A stretch of DNA of 64,000 nucleotides, taken from contig DATLKN010000025.1 of assembly GCA_035538335.1 (NCBI GenBank), positions 1 through 64,000 of the forward strand. The letters are read 5' to 3'. Each line of letters begins with the position of its first letter. The stretch's first letter is position 1. This stretch comes from AP-15 sp035538335 (GTDB lineage Bacteria > Pseudomonadota > Alphaproteobacteria > ATCC43930 > CGMCC-115725). Below the pieces are notes generated by a model. It had not been told where the DNA came from and did no database searches. It saw nothing but the letters and a program-made list of their open reading frames with translations. Positions 51,276-61,638 of this stretch are shown one piece after another. Both the position numbers and the translations under genes were made by a program.

Positions 51276-52070
51276 ATGCTCGCGCTCAACAACATCGAAG
51301 TCGTCTATGACGGCGTGATCCTCGTCTTGAAGGGGGTGTCGCTGTTCGCCGAGGAGGGGCGGATCACGACTCTGCTCGGCGCCAACGGCGCCGGCAAGAC
51401 GACGACGCTGAAGGCGATCTCGGGCCTTCTGCAGAGCGAGCGCGGCGAGGTCACAAAGGGCACCGTCGAGTTGGATGGCGACCGGCTGGATCGGCTGCCG
51501 CCGCATGAGGTCGTGGGGCGCGGCATCTGCCAGGTGTTCGAAGGCCGCCGCGTCTTCGAGAACCTGACGGTCGAGGAGAACCTCGTCGCCGGCGCGCATA
51601 CGCGCCGTGACCGCAGCCGGATAAAGGGCGACATCGAGCGCGTCTATGAAACCTTTCCGGTTTTGCACGAGCGCCGGCATCAGCATTCCGGGTATCTGTC
51701 CGGCGGCGAACAGCAAATGCTGGCGATCGGCCGGGCGCTGATGTCGGACCCGAAGGTGATCCTTCTCGACGAACCCTCGCTGGGCCTTGCGCCGCTGCTC
51801 GTCGAGGAGATTTTCGGCATCATCCGCCGGCTGCGCGACGAGCGCGGGCTGACGGTACTGCTCGTCGAGCAGAACGCGACGCTGGCGCTCGACATCGCCG
51901 ACCATGGCTATGTCATGGAAACCGGCCGCATCGTGCTCGAAGGCCCGGCCGCGGCGCTGCGCCAGAACTCCGACATCAAGGAATTCTATCTGGGGCTCAA
52001 CGAACTCGGCGCGCGCCGCTCCTACCGCGATCTGAAGCACTACCGGCGGCGCAAGCGCTGGCTGTCGTGA
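51276..52070 (+). CDS. Branched-chain-type ABC transporter ATPase (LivF)
   Basis: 264 aa. Walker A GANGAGKTT, LSGGEQQMLAIGRAL signature, Walker B VILLDEPSLGLAP. The C-terminus is extended by a basic tail (RSYRDLKHYRRRKRWLS). Energises transport with LivG. The gene follows a large palindrome and precedes the asparaginase-like gene by 13 bases. Confidence 0.92.
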   Translation: MLALNNIEVVYDGVILVLKGVSLFAEEGRITTLLGANGAGKTTTLKAISGLLQSERGEVTKGTVELDGDRLDRLPPHEVVGRGICQVFEGRRVFENLTVEENLVAGAHTRRDRSRIKGDIERVYETFPVLHERRHQHSGYLSGGEQQMLAIGRALMSDPKVILLDEPSLGLAPLLVEEIFGIIRRLRDERGLTVLLVEQNATLALDIADHGYVMETGRIVLEGPAAALRQNSDIKEFYLGLNELGARRSYRDLKHYRRRKRWLS

Positions 52071-52083
52071 GGGAGGGACGGGC

Positions 52084-53088
52084 GTGGCCGCATCGCTTCC
52101 GAGGATCGCCGTCATCGGCACCGGCGGCACAATTTCCTCGCTGGCGGATTCGAGCCTCGACGTCCTCGACTATCCCGATTTCGGGCAAAAGCTCGATGCC
52201 GCCTCGCTCGTCGCGCGGTTCGCCGAGACCCGGCGCGTGGCCGACCCGGTCCTGCATACCTTCCGCCAGGTCGGCAGCACCGCGATCGGTCCCTCCGAGT
52301 GGCTGGGGCTGCGGGCGCTGATCAGCGAGATCGCCGCCAAGGATCCCGAGATCGCCGGCTTTGTCGTCCCGCACGGCACCGCAACCCTCGAGGAAACGGC
52401 GTTTTTCCTGAACCTTACGCTCGACGTGACGCAGCCCGTCGTGCTCGTCGGCGCGCAGCGTCCGGCGAGCGCCCTCGGCACCGACGCCGGCATGAACTTG
52501 GTGGCGGCGTTGCGCGTCGCCGGCGCGGCGGCGGCGCGCGGCAAGGGGGTGCTCGTCGTGCTCAACGACGAGATCCACGCGGCGCGCGACGTCGTCAAAA
52601 CCTCGACCTATCGGCTGCAAACCTTCCGCAGCCTCGATTTCGGCGCGCTCGGCCATGTCGACGGCGACGGCGTGCATTTCTATCGCGCGCCGGCCCGCCC
52701 GCACATGCCGGACACCGCCTTTGCCGGCATCGAGCTGACGGATCTGCCGCGCGTCGACATCGTCTATTCCTACGCCGGCGCCGACGGCGCGCTCGTCGAG
52801 GCGGCCGTCGCCGCCGGAGCGAAGGGCATCGTCTCGGCTGGCTTCGCGCCCGGCATGCCGACGGGGCTGCAGAGCAGGGCGCTCGAGGAAGCGGCGAGAG
52901 CGGGCGTCGTCGTCGTGCAGGCGAGCCGTGCCGCCAGCGGCCGGGTCGCGCCGCGCCGGCGCCTCGCCGAGAAAGGCATCATCGCCGGCGAGGATTTCTC
53001 GCCGCAAAAGGCCCGCATCCTGTTGATGCTGGCGTTGTCGGCGACGCCCGACCGGACGGCGATCGCGGAGATGTTCGCGGCCTATTAA
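52084..53088 (+). CDS. Asparaginase-family protein with changed active site
   Basis: 334 aa. Type I/II asparaginase fold: TGGTI with the first nucleophile Thr16, the second motif PHGTATLEETAFF with Thr99, and VLNDEIHAARDVVKTST with Lys172. In classical enzymes the second motif is HGTDT; here Ala100 replaces the catalytic-triad Asp. So hydrolysis of L-asparagine may be weak or altered, unless this subfamily uses another residue. GTG start, with GAGGGAGGGAC upstream. Its place at the end of a Liv-type operon suggests an amide substrate carried by the transporter (inference). Confidence 0.85.
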   Translation: MAASLPRIAVIGTGGTISSLADSSLDVLDYPDFGQKLDAASLVARFAETRRVADPVLHTFRQVGSTAIGPSEWLGLRALISEIAAKDPEIAGFVVPHGTATLEETAFFLNLTLDVTQPVVLVGAQRPASALGTDAGMNLVAALRVAGAAAARGKGVLVVLNDEIHAARDVVKTSTYRLQTFRSLDFGALGHVDGDGVHFYRAPARPHMPDTAFAGIELTDLPRVDIVYSYAGADGALVEAAVAAGAKGIVSAGFAPGMPTGLQSRALEEAARAGVVVVQASRAASGRVAPRRRLAEKGIIAGEDFSPQKARILLMLALSATPDRTAIAEMFAAY

Positions 53089-53174
53089 TTCAGTTCGGCG
53101 ATTTATCGCGGTGCATGAGATCGTCGTTCGTGCCGCGGCGCCGTGGGCCACGGCTCTCGGACGATGGAATATAT

Positions 53175-53921
53175 CTACCGCGCCAAGTAGCCGCCATCGA
53201 CCGGCAGCGTGACGCCGGTGACGTAGCGTGCGAGGTCGGAGGCGAGAAACACCGCCGGCCCGGCAATGTCTTCGGGGGCGCCGATCCTCCCCATCGGAAT
53301 GCGCTCGCCGAAATTTTTCATGTAGTCGGGGTTCTCGCGCGCCTTGGCGTTGAGGGGTGTGGCGATCATGCCGGGGCCGATCGCGTTGACGCGCACCCCC
53401 TTCGGCGACAATTCGATCGCCAGCGCCTGCGTCAGCGCCCGCACGCCGCCCTTCGAGGTCGTGTAGGCGGCCGAGTTCGGCAGCGCGACGAAGGACTGGA
53501 CCGAACCGATGTTGACGACCGCCGCCTTCGTCTCGACGAGCTGGTCGAGAAAGGCTGTCACCATGTTGTAGGGCCCGTCGAGATTGACTGCCAGCGTCGC
53601 GTCCCAGTCGGCCCGCGCGTTCGCGTCCTCGACCCTGCCGCGGCGGATGATGCCGGCATTGTTGACGAGCACCGAAATGGGGCCGGCGGCGCGCCGCACC
53701 TCGGCGGCGAGAGCGTCGCAGGCGGCGCGGTCGGCGACGTCGCAGGCGAAGTGCAAGGCCGTGTTGCCGACCGCGCGGGCAGTCCTTGCCGCCGCCTCGC
53801 CGTTGATGTCGACTGCGACGAGGCGCGCGCCCTGTTTCGCCATGGCGAAGCTGATCGCCTCGCCGATCCCCGATCCGGCACCCGTCACCAGCGCCAGCCG
53901 GCCCTCGAGCAAGCCCGGCAT
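53175..53921 (-). CDS. SDR family oxidoreductase
   Basis: 248 aa. TGAGSGIGEA NAD(P) motif, VNNAGIIRRG, catalytic Ser of NIGSVQSF, YTTSK with the Tyr/Lys, and the C-terminal DGGYLAR. It looks like a glucose- or 3-oxoacyl-type dehydrogenase; substrate unknown. Convergent with the asparaginase-like gene; its upstream gap carries a repeat. Confidence 0.87.
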   Translation of the reverse strand: MPGLLEGRLALVTGAGSGIGEAISFAMAKQGARLVAVDINGEAAARTARAVGNTALHFACDVADRAACDALAAEVRRAAGPISVLVNNAGIIRRGRVEDANARADWDATLAVNLDGPYNMVTAFLDQLVETKAAVVNIGSVQSFVALPNSAAYTTSKGGVRALTQALAIELSPKGVRVNAIGPGMIATPLNAKARENPDYMKNFGERIPMGRIGAPEDIAGPAVFLASDLARYVTGVTLPVDGGYLAR

Positions 53922-53958
53922 CGCTTCCTCCTCTCGATTGTCTCGTCCCCTCCCATTT

Positions 53959-53995
53959 CCTCCCCCGCTTGCGGGGGAGGGCTAGGGTGGGGGTG
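53959..53995. repeat. Extragenic palindrome (CCTCCCCCGC/GCGGGGGAGG)
   Basis: Ten-base arms with a TT loop, then GCTAGGGTGGGGGTG, ending right at the VOC stop codon. Same family as the 20.6-, 30.9- and 51.15-kb copies; likely terminates the VOC transcript. Confidence 0.75.
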
Positions 53996-54961
53996 TTACA
54001 TCGGCGGCTGCGCCAGGCGACGAGCGCGGCGCTTTGCAAAGGCCGAGGCGGCCGGCGCGACCTTCGGCGCCGCCACGACCTTTTCGTTCGCCACCGGCAG
54101 CGCCCAGTTCCACTGGTCGGCGCCCTGCTGGTAGCAGCGGTTGGTCTGCGCCGTGTTGCGGTTGACGAGCGGGCGGCCGTAGAGCGGGTGCGTCACGCTG
54201 CGCACCTCGTGCTCGATCGTGAACAGGCACTTGCCGGTGTCGAGATCGACGATGTCCTGGAAGCGGTACTGGTACTGGTCGCTTTCCTCGGTGATGAGGC
54301 CGCGCTCCTCGAGGCAATCGTGCGGCGCCGAGAAGTTCTCGACATAGACCTGCAGATGGTGGCCGTCGAACTCAGGCAGTTTGCGGTCGGTCTCGCGGAA
54401 GATGAGGCACTGGTTCTTGCCGACCATGATGCGGGCGAGCTGGTCGCCGCCGTTCTCGACCGTGGCGATCGCGCCCAAGACCTCGCGGTAGAAGCGGGCG
54501 ATGCGCTCGGCCGTGCCTTCCGGCACGTCGAACTCGACATAGGGCATGCCGAGGTTGACCGGGCCGAAACGCTCGCGGTCGGGGGCGTAGAGGTGGAACT
54601 TGTTGCCCCAGGGGCAGGTCGCCTCGACGTAGTCGTTGTGCTCCTTGCAGGCGAATTTGGTGTCGGCGAGCGCCTTCTTGACGCCGGACAGCCGCGCCAG
54701 CAGCTGTTCGAGATCGGGGACGACGAGGCCGGTGTGGCCGCGCAGCACGAGCGCGTCGCCAGTCGGCAGATGGAACTGGCTCTTGCCGACATTGACCCAC
54801 ATGTTGTTGGTGCCCGGGAAGAGGTACGGGTCGCGCGTCAGCCCGAGCCCTGTCAGATAGAATTCGGATGCCAGCTGCTGGCTCGGGATCTCGACATTGA
54901 CATGCTCGAGCATGACGATATTGCCGAGATCCTCCTTTGAACGGTCATAAGGGTTTTCCAT
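53996..54961 (-). CDS. Two-domain VOC (glyoxalase/dioxygenase fold) protein
   Basis: 321 aa with two vicinal-oxygen-chelate domains: MLEHVNVEIPSQQLASEFY and GMPYVEFDVPEGTAERIARFY begin the halves. Possible metal residues include the His of LEHVNV, HLYAPDRE and HHLQVYVEN. The reaction is unknown; VOC enzymes include extradiol dioxygenases and glyoxalases. A C-terminal Ala/Lys/Arg-rich tail of about 40 residues is unusual. It lies 39 bases downstream of the CMD gene in a probable operon. Confidence 0.82.
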   Translation of the reverse strand: MENPYDRSKEDLGNIVMLEHVNVEIPSQQLASEFYLTGLGLTRDPYLFPGTNNMWVNVGKSQFHLPTGDALVLRGHTGLVVPDLEQLLARLSGVKKALADTKFACKEHNDYVEATCPWGNKFHLYAPDRERFGPVNLGMPYVEFDVPEGTAERIARFYREVLGAIATVENGGDQLARIMVGKNQCLIFRETDRKLPEFDGHHLQVYVENFSAPHDCLEERGLITEESDQYQYRFQDIVDLDTGKCLFTIEHEVRSVTHPLYGRPLVNRNTAQTNRCYQQGADQWNWALPVANEKVVAAPKVAPAASAFAKRRARRLAQPPM

Positions 54962-55000
54962 TTTTCCCTCCGCTATTGGCGCTGCAAGCGTATGCCGCCA

Positions 55001-55390
55001 TCAAAACAGCTTTTCGAACCTCTCGTCCACCGGGACGCGATAGGCATCGGCGAGCCGGTTGGTCTCGTTGGCCATGCCGACGATCGCCATGACTTCGCCG
55101 AACATCTCTTGTGTCATGCCCTGCCGCTTCGCGGCGGCGGCATGCGAGTGGGTGCAATAGACGCAGCCGTTGCTGGCGCTGACCGCGAGATAGAGCAGCT
55201 CCTTCGTGAAGGGATCGAGGGTGCCCGGCGCCATCACTTCTTGCAGGCTCTCCCAGGTGCGCTTCAAGCTCGGTGGGTGATTGGCGAGCGCCTTCCAGAA
55301 ATTGTTGATCCAGCCGCGAGCTTCCAAGATCTCGTCGAAGACGGCGCGCGCCTCGGGTCCGGCATCCTCGTATTCGACGAGTGGCATCAT
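55001..55390 (-). CDS. Carboxymuconolactone-decarboxylase-family (AhpD-like) protein
   Basis: 129 aa, helical. The redox CXXC-His pair ASNGCVYCTHSHAAAAKRQG is the AhpD-type site, so peroxidase or thiol-reductase activity is likelier than true decarboxylation. The start overlaps the Mpo1-like stop by four bases; MPLVEYEDAGPEAR could start one codon later. Confidence 0.88.
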   Translation of the reverse strand: MMPLVEYEDAGPEARAVFDEILEARGWINNFWKALANHPPSLKRTWESLQEVMAPGTLDPFTKELLYLAVSASNGCVYCTHSHAAAAKRQGMTQEMFGEVMAIVGMANETNRLADAYRVPVDERFEKLF

Positions 55391-55713
55391 CCCTCTTTCT
55401 CCTGCGCGATCCCCTGGCGCCGCAACTCGCCGCCGAGCTGGCCCGAAAGAAAGAGCCCCAGCATGCGAAAGTCGCTAAAGAGCGACCAGAAGGGGTGGCC
55501 GAATGTCGCCGGCCGGTTGCCCTCGAAGCCGAAATGGCCGACCCAGGCGAAGGCATAGCCGAGGATCGGCGACAAAATGATAAAGCGCCAGTCATGGCCG
55601 AGGCCCCAGGCGAGCGCGACAAGCGCCGCCAGTGTGCCCATATAATGGAGGCCGCGCGTCCGCGCGTCGCGGTGGGCGCGCAAATAATGGCCCCAGAATT
55701 CGCCGTAGCTCAT
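55387..55713 (-). CDS. Mpo1-like (DUF962) membrane protein
   Basis: 108 aa, start at MSYGEFWGHYLRAHRDARTRG. HYMGTLAALVALAWGLGHDW and SPILGYAFAWVGHFGFEGNRPATFGHPFWS keep the four conserved His of the family, whose yeast member Mpo1 is an Fe(II) dioxygenase for 2-hydroxy fatty acids. A membrane location is likely. Coupled by overlap to the CMD gene, with the VOC gene next: three possible oxygen-handling proteins in a row. Confidence 0.88.
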   Translation of the reverse strand: MSYGEFWGHYLRAHRDARTRGLHYMGTLAALVALAWGLGHDWRFIILSPILGYAFAWVGHFGFEGNRPATFGHPFWSLFSDFRMLGLFLSGQLGGELRRQGIAQEKEG

Positions 55714-55809
55714 CGCCCGATCAAGGAGCGGCGCGGCGGTGCTTGTCAAGCGCACTGCCGCATCGTAAGTCAACGCATCTTCTCACCCTCGCCCTCGGGA
55801 GTCGCGCAT

Positions 55810-56871
55810 ATGGGGTTCAAAGTCGCCGTCGTCGGCGCCACCGGCAATGTCGGGCGCGAGATGCTCGCGACGCTCGCCGAGCGCCGCTTTCCGGCCGACG
55901 AGGTCGTGGCGCTCGCCTCCTCGCGCTCGATTGGCAGGGAAGTCTCGTTCGGCGAAGACGACATTCTGCGGGTCCAGGATCTCGACACCTTCGATTTCCG
56001 CGGCATCGATATCGTGCTGTCCTCGCCCGGCGCCAAGGTGGCGGCGGTCTTCGCGCCGCGCGCCGTCAAGGCCGGCGCCATCATCATCGACAATACCTCG
56101 CAGTTCCGCATGGACCCGGACGTCCCGCTCGTCGTGCCCGAGGTCAATCCGCAGGCGATCGCGCAATACGAAAAGCGCGGCATCATTTCGAACCCGAACT
56201 GCTCGACGATCCAGATGGTCGTCGCGCTGAAGCCGCTGCACGATCTGGCGCGCGTCAAGCGGGTCGTCGTCGCCACCTATCAATCGGCCTCGGGCGCCGG
56301 GCGCGCGGCGATGGACGAGCTGTTCAGCCAGACGCGGGCGATCTACGTCAACGATCCGATCAAACCCGAACGCTTTCCGAAGCAGATCGCCTTCAACGTC
56401 ATCCCGCAACGCGACATCTTTATGGATGACGGGAACACCAAGGAAGAATGGAAGATGGCGGTCGAGACCCGCAAGATCCTCGATCCCGACATCGCGGTAA
56501 CCGCAACTTGCGTCAGCGTGCCGGTGTTCATCGCGCATGCCGAGGCGATCAATGTCGAGTTTGAGCGGCCGATCGGCGAGGAGGAGGCGCGCGAAGCCTT
56601 GCGCCGCGCCCCCGGCGTGACCGTCGTCGACCACCGCGTCGAGGAGCGCTATGTGACGCCGGCCGAGGCGGCGGGAGAGGATGCCGTCTATGTGAGCCGC
56701 ATTCGCCGCGACCCCACCGTGCGGCACGGCCTCAACATGTGGATCGTCGCCGACAATTTGCGCAAGGGCGCCGCGCTCAACGCGGTGCAGATCGCCGAGC
56801 ATCTCGTCGAGCGGCATCTCGGCGGCCGGCGGCGCTCGAATATCGAGCCGCTGCGCCGCAACGCCGGGTAA
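55810..56871 (+). CDS. asd: Aspartate-semialdehyde dehydrogenase
   Basis: 353 aa. Reduces aspartyl-phosphate to the semialdehyde for Lys, Met, Thr and diaminopimelate. VAVVGATGNVGREML binds NADP, NPNCSTIQ carries catalytic Cys131, and RHGLNMWIVADNLRKGAALN is at the C-terminus. Start MGFKVAVVGATG. A core enzyme; a chromosomal marker in this window. Confidence 0.95.
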   Translation: MGFKVAVVGATGNVGREMLATLAERRFPADEVVALASSRSIGREVSFGEDDILRVQDLDTFDFRGIDIVLSSPGAKVAAVFAPRAVKAGAIIIDNTSQFRMDPDVPLVVPEVNPQAIAQYEKRGIISNPNCSTIQMVVALKPLHDLARVKRVVVATYQSASGAGRAAMDELFSQTRAIYVNDPIKPERFPKQIAFNVIPQRDIFMDDGNTKEEWKMAVETRKILDPDIAVTATCVSVPVFIAHAEAINVEFERPIGEEEAREALRRAPGVTVVDHRVEERYVTPAEAAGEDAVYVSRIRRDPTVRHGLNMWIVADNLRKGAALNAVQIAEHLVERHLGGRRRSNIEPLRRNAG

Positions 56872-56907
56872 GATTGCCCCCCGCGTCCCATCCCTTATTT
56901 CTCGTCG

Positions 56908-56979
56908 CCCCCGCGAACGCGGGGGTCCAGGGCCGGAAGTCCGGGCCTTGCAACCCTGGATTCCCACTTGCGCGGGAAT
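56908..56979. repeat. Extragenic palindromes before yejE
   Basis: CCCCCGCG-AA-CGCGGGGG (56,908-56,925) and ATTCCC...GGGAAT (56,960-56,979) form the common paired repeat. They lie where an upstream yejB would be expected, immediately before the orphan yejE. Confidence 0.7.
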
Positions 56980-57005
56980 GACGAGGAGTTGATGACCGAC
57001 CGCGG

Positions 57006-58081
57006 ATGACGGCGCAATTCGAGGGCGCGCAACGGCGGGCGGGAGACCGGTTTCTCGGGCGGCGGATCACGCCGCTCACCCGTCGGCGGCTCGAAGCCTT
57101 TCGCCGCAACCGGCGCGGCTTCTGGTCGCTGTGGGTCTTCCTCGCCTTGTTCGGCCTCAGCCTCTTCGCCGAGTTCATCGCCAACGACCGGCCGCTCGTC
57201 ATCCGCTACGACCATTCCTGGTACTTCCCGGTCGTCCAGAACTACCCCGAGACCGCCTTCGGCGGCGTCTTCCCGACGGCCGCCGATTACCGCGACCCGG
57301 AAGTGCGCAAGCTGATCGAGGAAAAGGGTTGGATGATCTGGCCGCCGATCCCGTTCAGCTACGGCACGATCAACTACCACCTGCCGAGCCCCGCCCCCTC
57401 GCCGCCATCGAGCGTCGATTGGCTCGGCACCGACGACCAGGGCCGCGACGTGCTGGCGCGCCTCATCTACGGCTTTCGCATCTCGGTGTTGTTCGGCCTC
57501 GTGCTGACCATCCTGTCCTCGATCGTCGGGGTCGCGGCCGGCGCGGTGCAGGGCTATTTCGGCGGCCTCGTCGATCTCGGCTTTCAGCGCTTCATCGAGA
57601 TCTGGGGCGGGCTGCCGGTGCTCTATCTGCTGATCATCCTGGCGAGCTTCGTCGAGCCGAATTTCTGGTGGCTGTTGGGTTTGATGCTGCTCTTCTCGTG
57701 GACGAGCCTCGTCGATGTCGTGCGCGCCGAGTTCCTGCGGGCGCGCAATTTCGATTATGTTCGGGCCGCGCGGGCGCTCGGCGTCCCCAACCGCACGATC
57801 ATCCTGCGCCACGTGCTGCCGAACGCGACGGTGGCGACGATCACCTTTCTGCCTTTCGTCCTCAACGGCTCGATCACGACCTTGACCTCGCTCGACTTCC
57901 TCGGCTTCGGCCTGCCGCCGGGCTCGCCGTCGCTGGGCGAGCTGCTCTCCGAGGGGAAAGCAAATCTGCAGGCGCCGTGGCTCGGCATCACCTCCTTTCT
58001 CGTTCTCGCCGTGATGCTGAGCCTCCTCATCTTCATCGGCGAGGCGGTACGCGACGCCTTCGACCCGCGCAAGGTGCAGCT

Positions 58082-58085
<4 letters not shown>
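57006..58085 (+). CDS. yejE: Peptide ABC transporter permease (YejE/DppC type)
   Basis: 359 aa. First membrane helix at about 40-58, an extended periplasmic loop, then the binding-protein-dependent permease core with DDQGRDVLARLIYGFRISVLFG and the EAA loop RAARALGVPNRTIILRHVLPN. It matches YejE (longer N-loop than DppC). Normally follows yejA and yejB; here the 5' neighbour is a repeat gap after asd. Stop overlaps yejF (GTGA). Confidence 0.9.
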
Positions 58086-59722
<1,637 letters not shown>

Positions 59723-59738
59723 ACTTGGCGTTCAGCCG

Positions 59739-61598
59739 ATGGATCCGGGCGTGTGGAGAGCGGCGCAGGCGCTGATGCCTCGCCTTTTCGGCCGACCTCA
59801 AGGGCCGCCGCGCAACGACTCGTCCACTCAGCGCCCGCCAGTTCGGTTGAGCTGGTCATGGCGCGGGCTGCTTGCGGTTTCGGTCGCGGTGCCGCTGGCG
59901 CTGCTGGGGATCACCGTCGGCCAGAACTATCGCACGATCGAGAAGGCGGCCGAGACGCGCGTCCGGCAGACCGTGGACGAGATGCGCGAGCAGGCGTTCG
60001 AGGCGTTTGCGGCGTATGCCATCGTGCTGGCGCGCACCGACGACCGGATCCACGGGCTCGACTGGCGGGAGGTCGAAACCAGCCGGCGCCTGCATCGCTT
60101 CCTCGCCGATCTTGGCACGCTGCCGCGGGTCGATGCGGTATCGATCGCCGACGAGGGCGGGCGCGTTCGGGCGAGCGGCCGCTTTTTCCCGGCACCGCAA
60201 TCGAGCATCGCCGACCGCGATTATTTCATCGTCCAGAAGGCGCGCAATGCCGGCATCTTCGTCGGCCTGCCACATATGGGGCGGCTCGACCACAAGGTGC
60301 AATTCGACGTCAGCCGGCGGCGCACGGCACCGGGCGGCGGCTTCGGCGGGATCGTCGTCGTGTCGGCGAGAGCGAGCCATTTCAGCAAGTTCTACGGTAC
60401 CCTGTCGCGCGAGGAAGGGTTCACGGCGCTGCTGCTGCGCCGCGACGGCCGCGTTATCGTTCGCTATCCGGCCGATCCCGCGGCAGCCCGATTTTCGCCG
60501 CCCGCGGCACTGCTGCGGGCGATGGCCGACGATCCGGAAAAGGGGCTTTTGCGCGCACGCTCGCAAGTCGACGGCACCAGCCGCATCTACGGCTATGAGC
60601 GGGTCGCCGAATATCCGGTCTATGTCGTCTACGGCATACCGGTGAGGGGCGTAGAAGCCGCATGGTGGGCCAACCTCGTTAGCTATCTGGTGTTCGCCGC
60701 CCCGGCCTCGCTGGCGCTTTTTCTGATGACCCTCTTCGCCGCGCGGCAACTGTTGCGGCAGCAGTTCGCTACCTGGCGGTGGCGCAGCACCGCCCGCCGG
60801 CTGCGCCGCGAGGCCGACCGCCGGGCGCATACCGAAGCGGAGCTGCGGCAGTCGCAGAAGATGGAGGCGCTGGGCCAGCTGACGGGCGGCGTCGCGCACG
60901 ATTTCAACAATCTGCTGACCGTGCTGCAGGGCACCCTCGAAATCCTCGCCACGCAGGTGACGGAGCGGGGCCCGCAGGCGAAGATCGCGCAGGCGCTGAA
61001 GACGATCGAGCGCGGCGAACAGCTGACGGCGCAGCTTCTCGCCTTCGCGCGGCGCCAGCCGCTCGTCATCAGAAGCCTCGACCTCAACGCCGAACTGCGC
61101 GGCATGGCCGAGCTGCTGGCCCGCACGGTCGGCGGCAGGATCAGCCTCGAAACCGAATTCGCGGCCGATTTGTGGCCGGCGCAGGCCGACGCCAACCAGC
61201 TTGAACTCGCGGTCATCAATCTGGCGATCAACGCGCGCGACGCGATGCCCGAGGGCGGCAGGCTGCGCATCCGCACCTTCAACCAGCCGCGCCGCGCCGG
61301 GCACGGCCCGCAACCGCGCGACCTCGTCGCGCTCGAGATTTCAGACGGCGGAACGGGAATGCCGGCAGAGGTGCTGAGCCGCGCCTTCGAGCCCTTCTTC
61401 ACAACGAAGGAGCCCGGGCGCGGCACCGGGCTCGGGCTCAGCATGGTCTACGACTTCGCGCGGCGCAGTGGCGGGACGGCGACGATCGACAGCGAAGTCG
61501 GGCGCGGCACGCGGGTCACCGTGCTGTTGCCGCGCGGCGAAGCGCCCGCGCCACCGGCGGCCGAGCAAACGGGCTTGCCGGAACCCGGCAGAGCGTGA
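59739..61598 (+). CDS. Sensor histidine kinase with periplasmic PDC-type sensor
   Basis: 619 aa. TM1 at about 42-62; a periplasmic double-Cache-like region (about 65-305); TM2 about 315-340; then the phospho-acceptor H-box QLTGGVAHDFNNLLTVLQG, N-box INLAINARDAMPEGG and G-boxes ISDGGTGMPAE and GRGTGLGLSMVYDFARRSGG. It is the HWE/NtrB-like hybrid family without a receiver. No response regulator lies beside it in the window. The ligand is unknown. It starts 16 bases after yejF, so it may be co-transcribed. Confidence 0.88.
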   Translation: MDPGVWRAAQALMPRLFGRPQGPPRNDSSTQRPPVRLSWSWRGLLAVSVAVPLALLGITVGQNYRTIEKAAETRVRQTVDEMREQAFEAFAAYAIVLARTDDRIHGLDWREVETSRRLHRFLADLGTLPRVDAVSIADEGGRVRASGRFFPAPQSSIADRDYFIVQKARNAGIFVGLPHMGRLDHKVQFDVSRRRTAPGGGFGGIVVVSARASHFSKFYGTLSREEGFTALLLRRDGRVIVRYPADPAAARFSPPAALLRAMADDPEKGLLRARSQVDGTSRIYGYERVAEYPVYVVYGIPVRGVEAAWWANLVSYLVFAAPASLALFLMTLFAARQLLRQQFATWRWRSTARRLRREADRRAHTEAELRQSQKMEALGQLTGGVAHDFNNLLTVLQGTLEILATQVTERGPQAKIAQALKTIERGEQLTAQLLAFARRQPLVIRSLDLNAELRGMAELLARTVGGRISLETEFAADLWPAQADANQLELAVINLAINARDAMPEGGRLRIRTFNQPRRAGHGPQPRDLVALEISDGGTGMPAEVLSRAFEPFFTTKEPGRGTGLGLSMVYDFARRSGGTATIDSEVGRGTRVTVLLPRGEAPAPPAAEQTGLPEPGRA

Positions 61599-61638
61599 AA
61601 CTCTGAGGCTTCGGGCGATACCAGCGAAAGGGCGGGAA

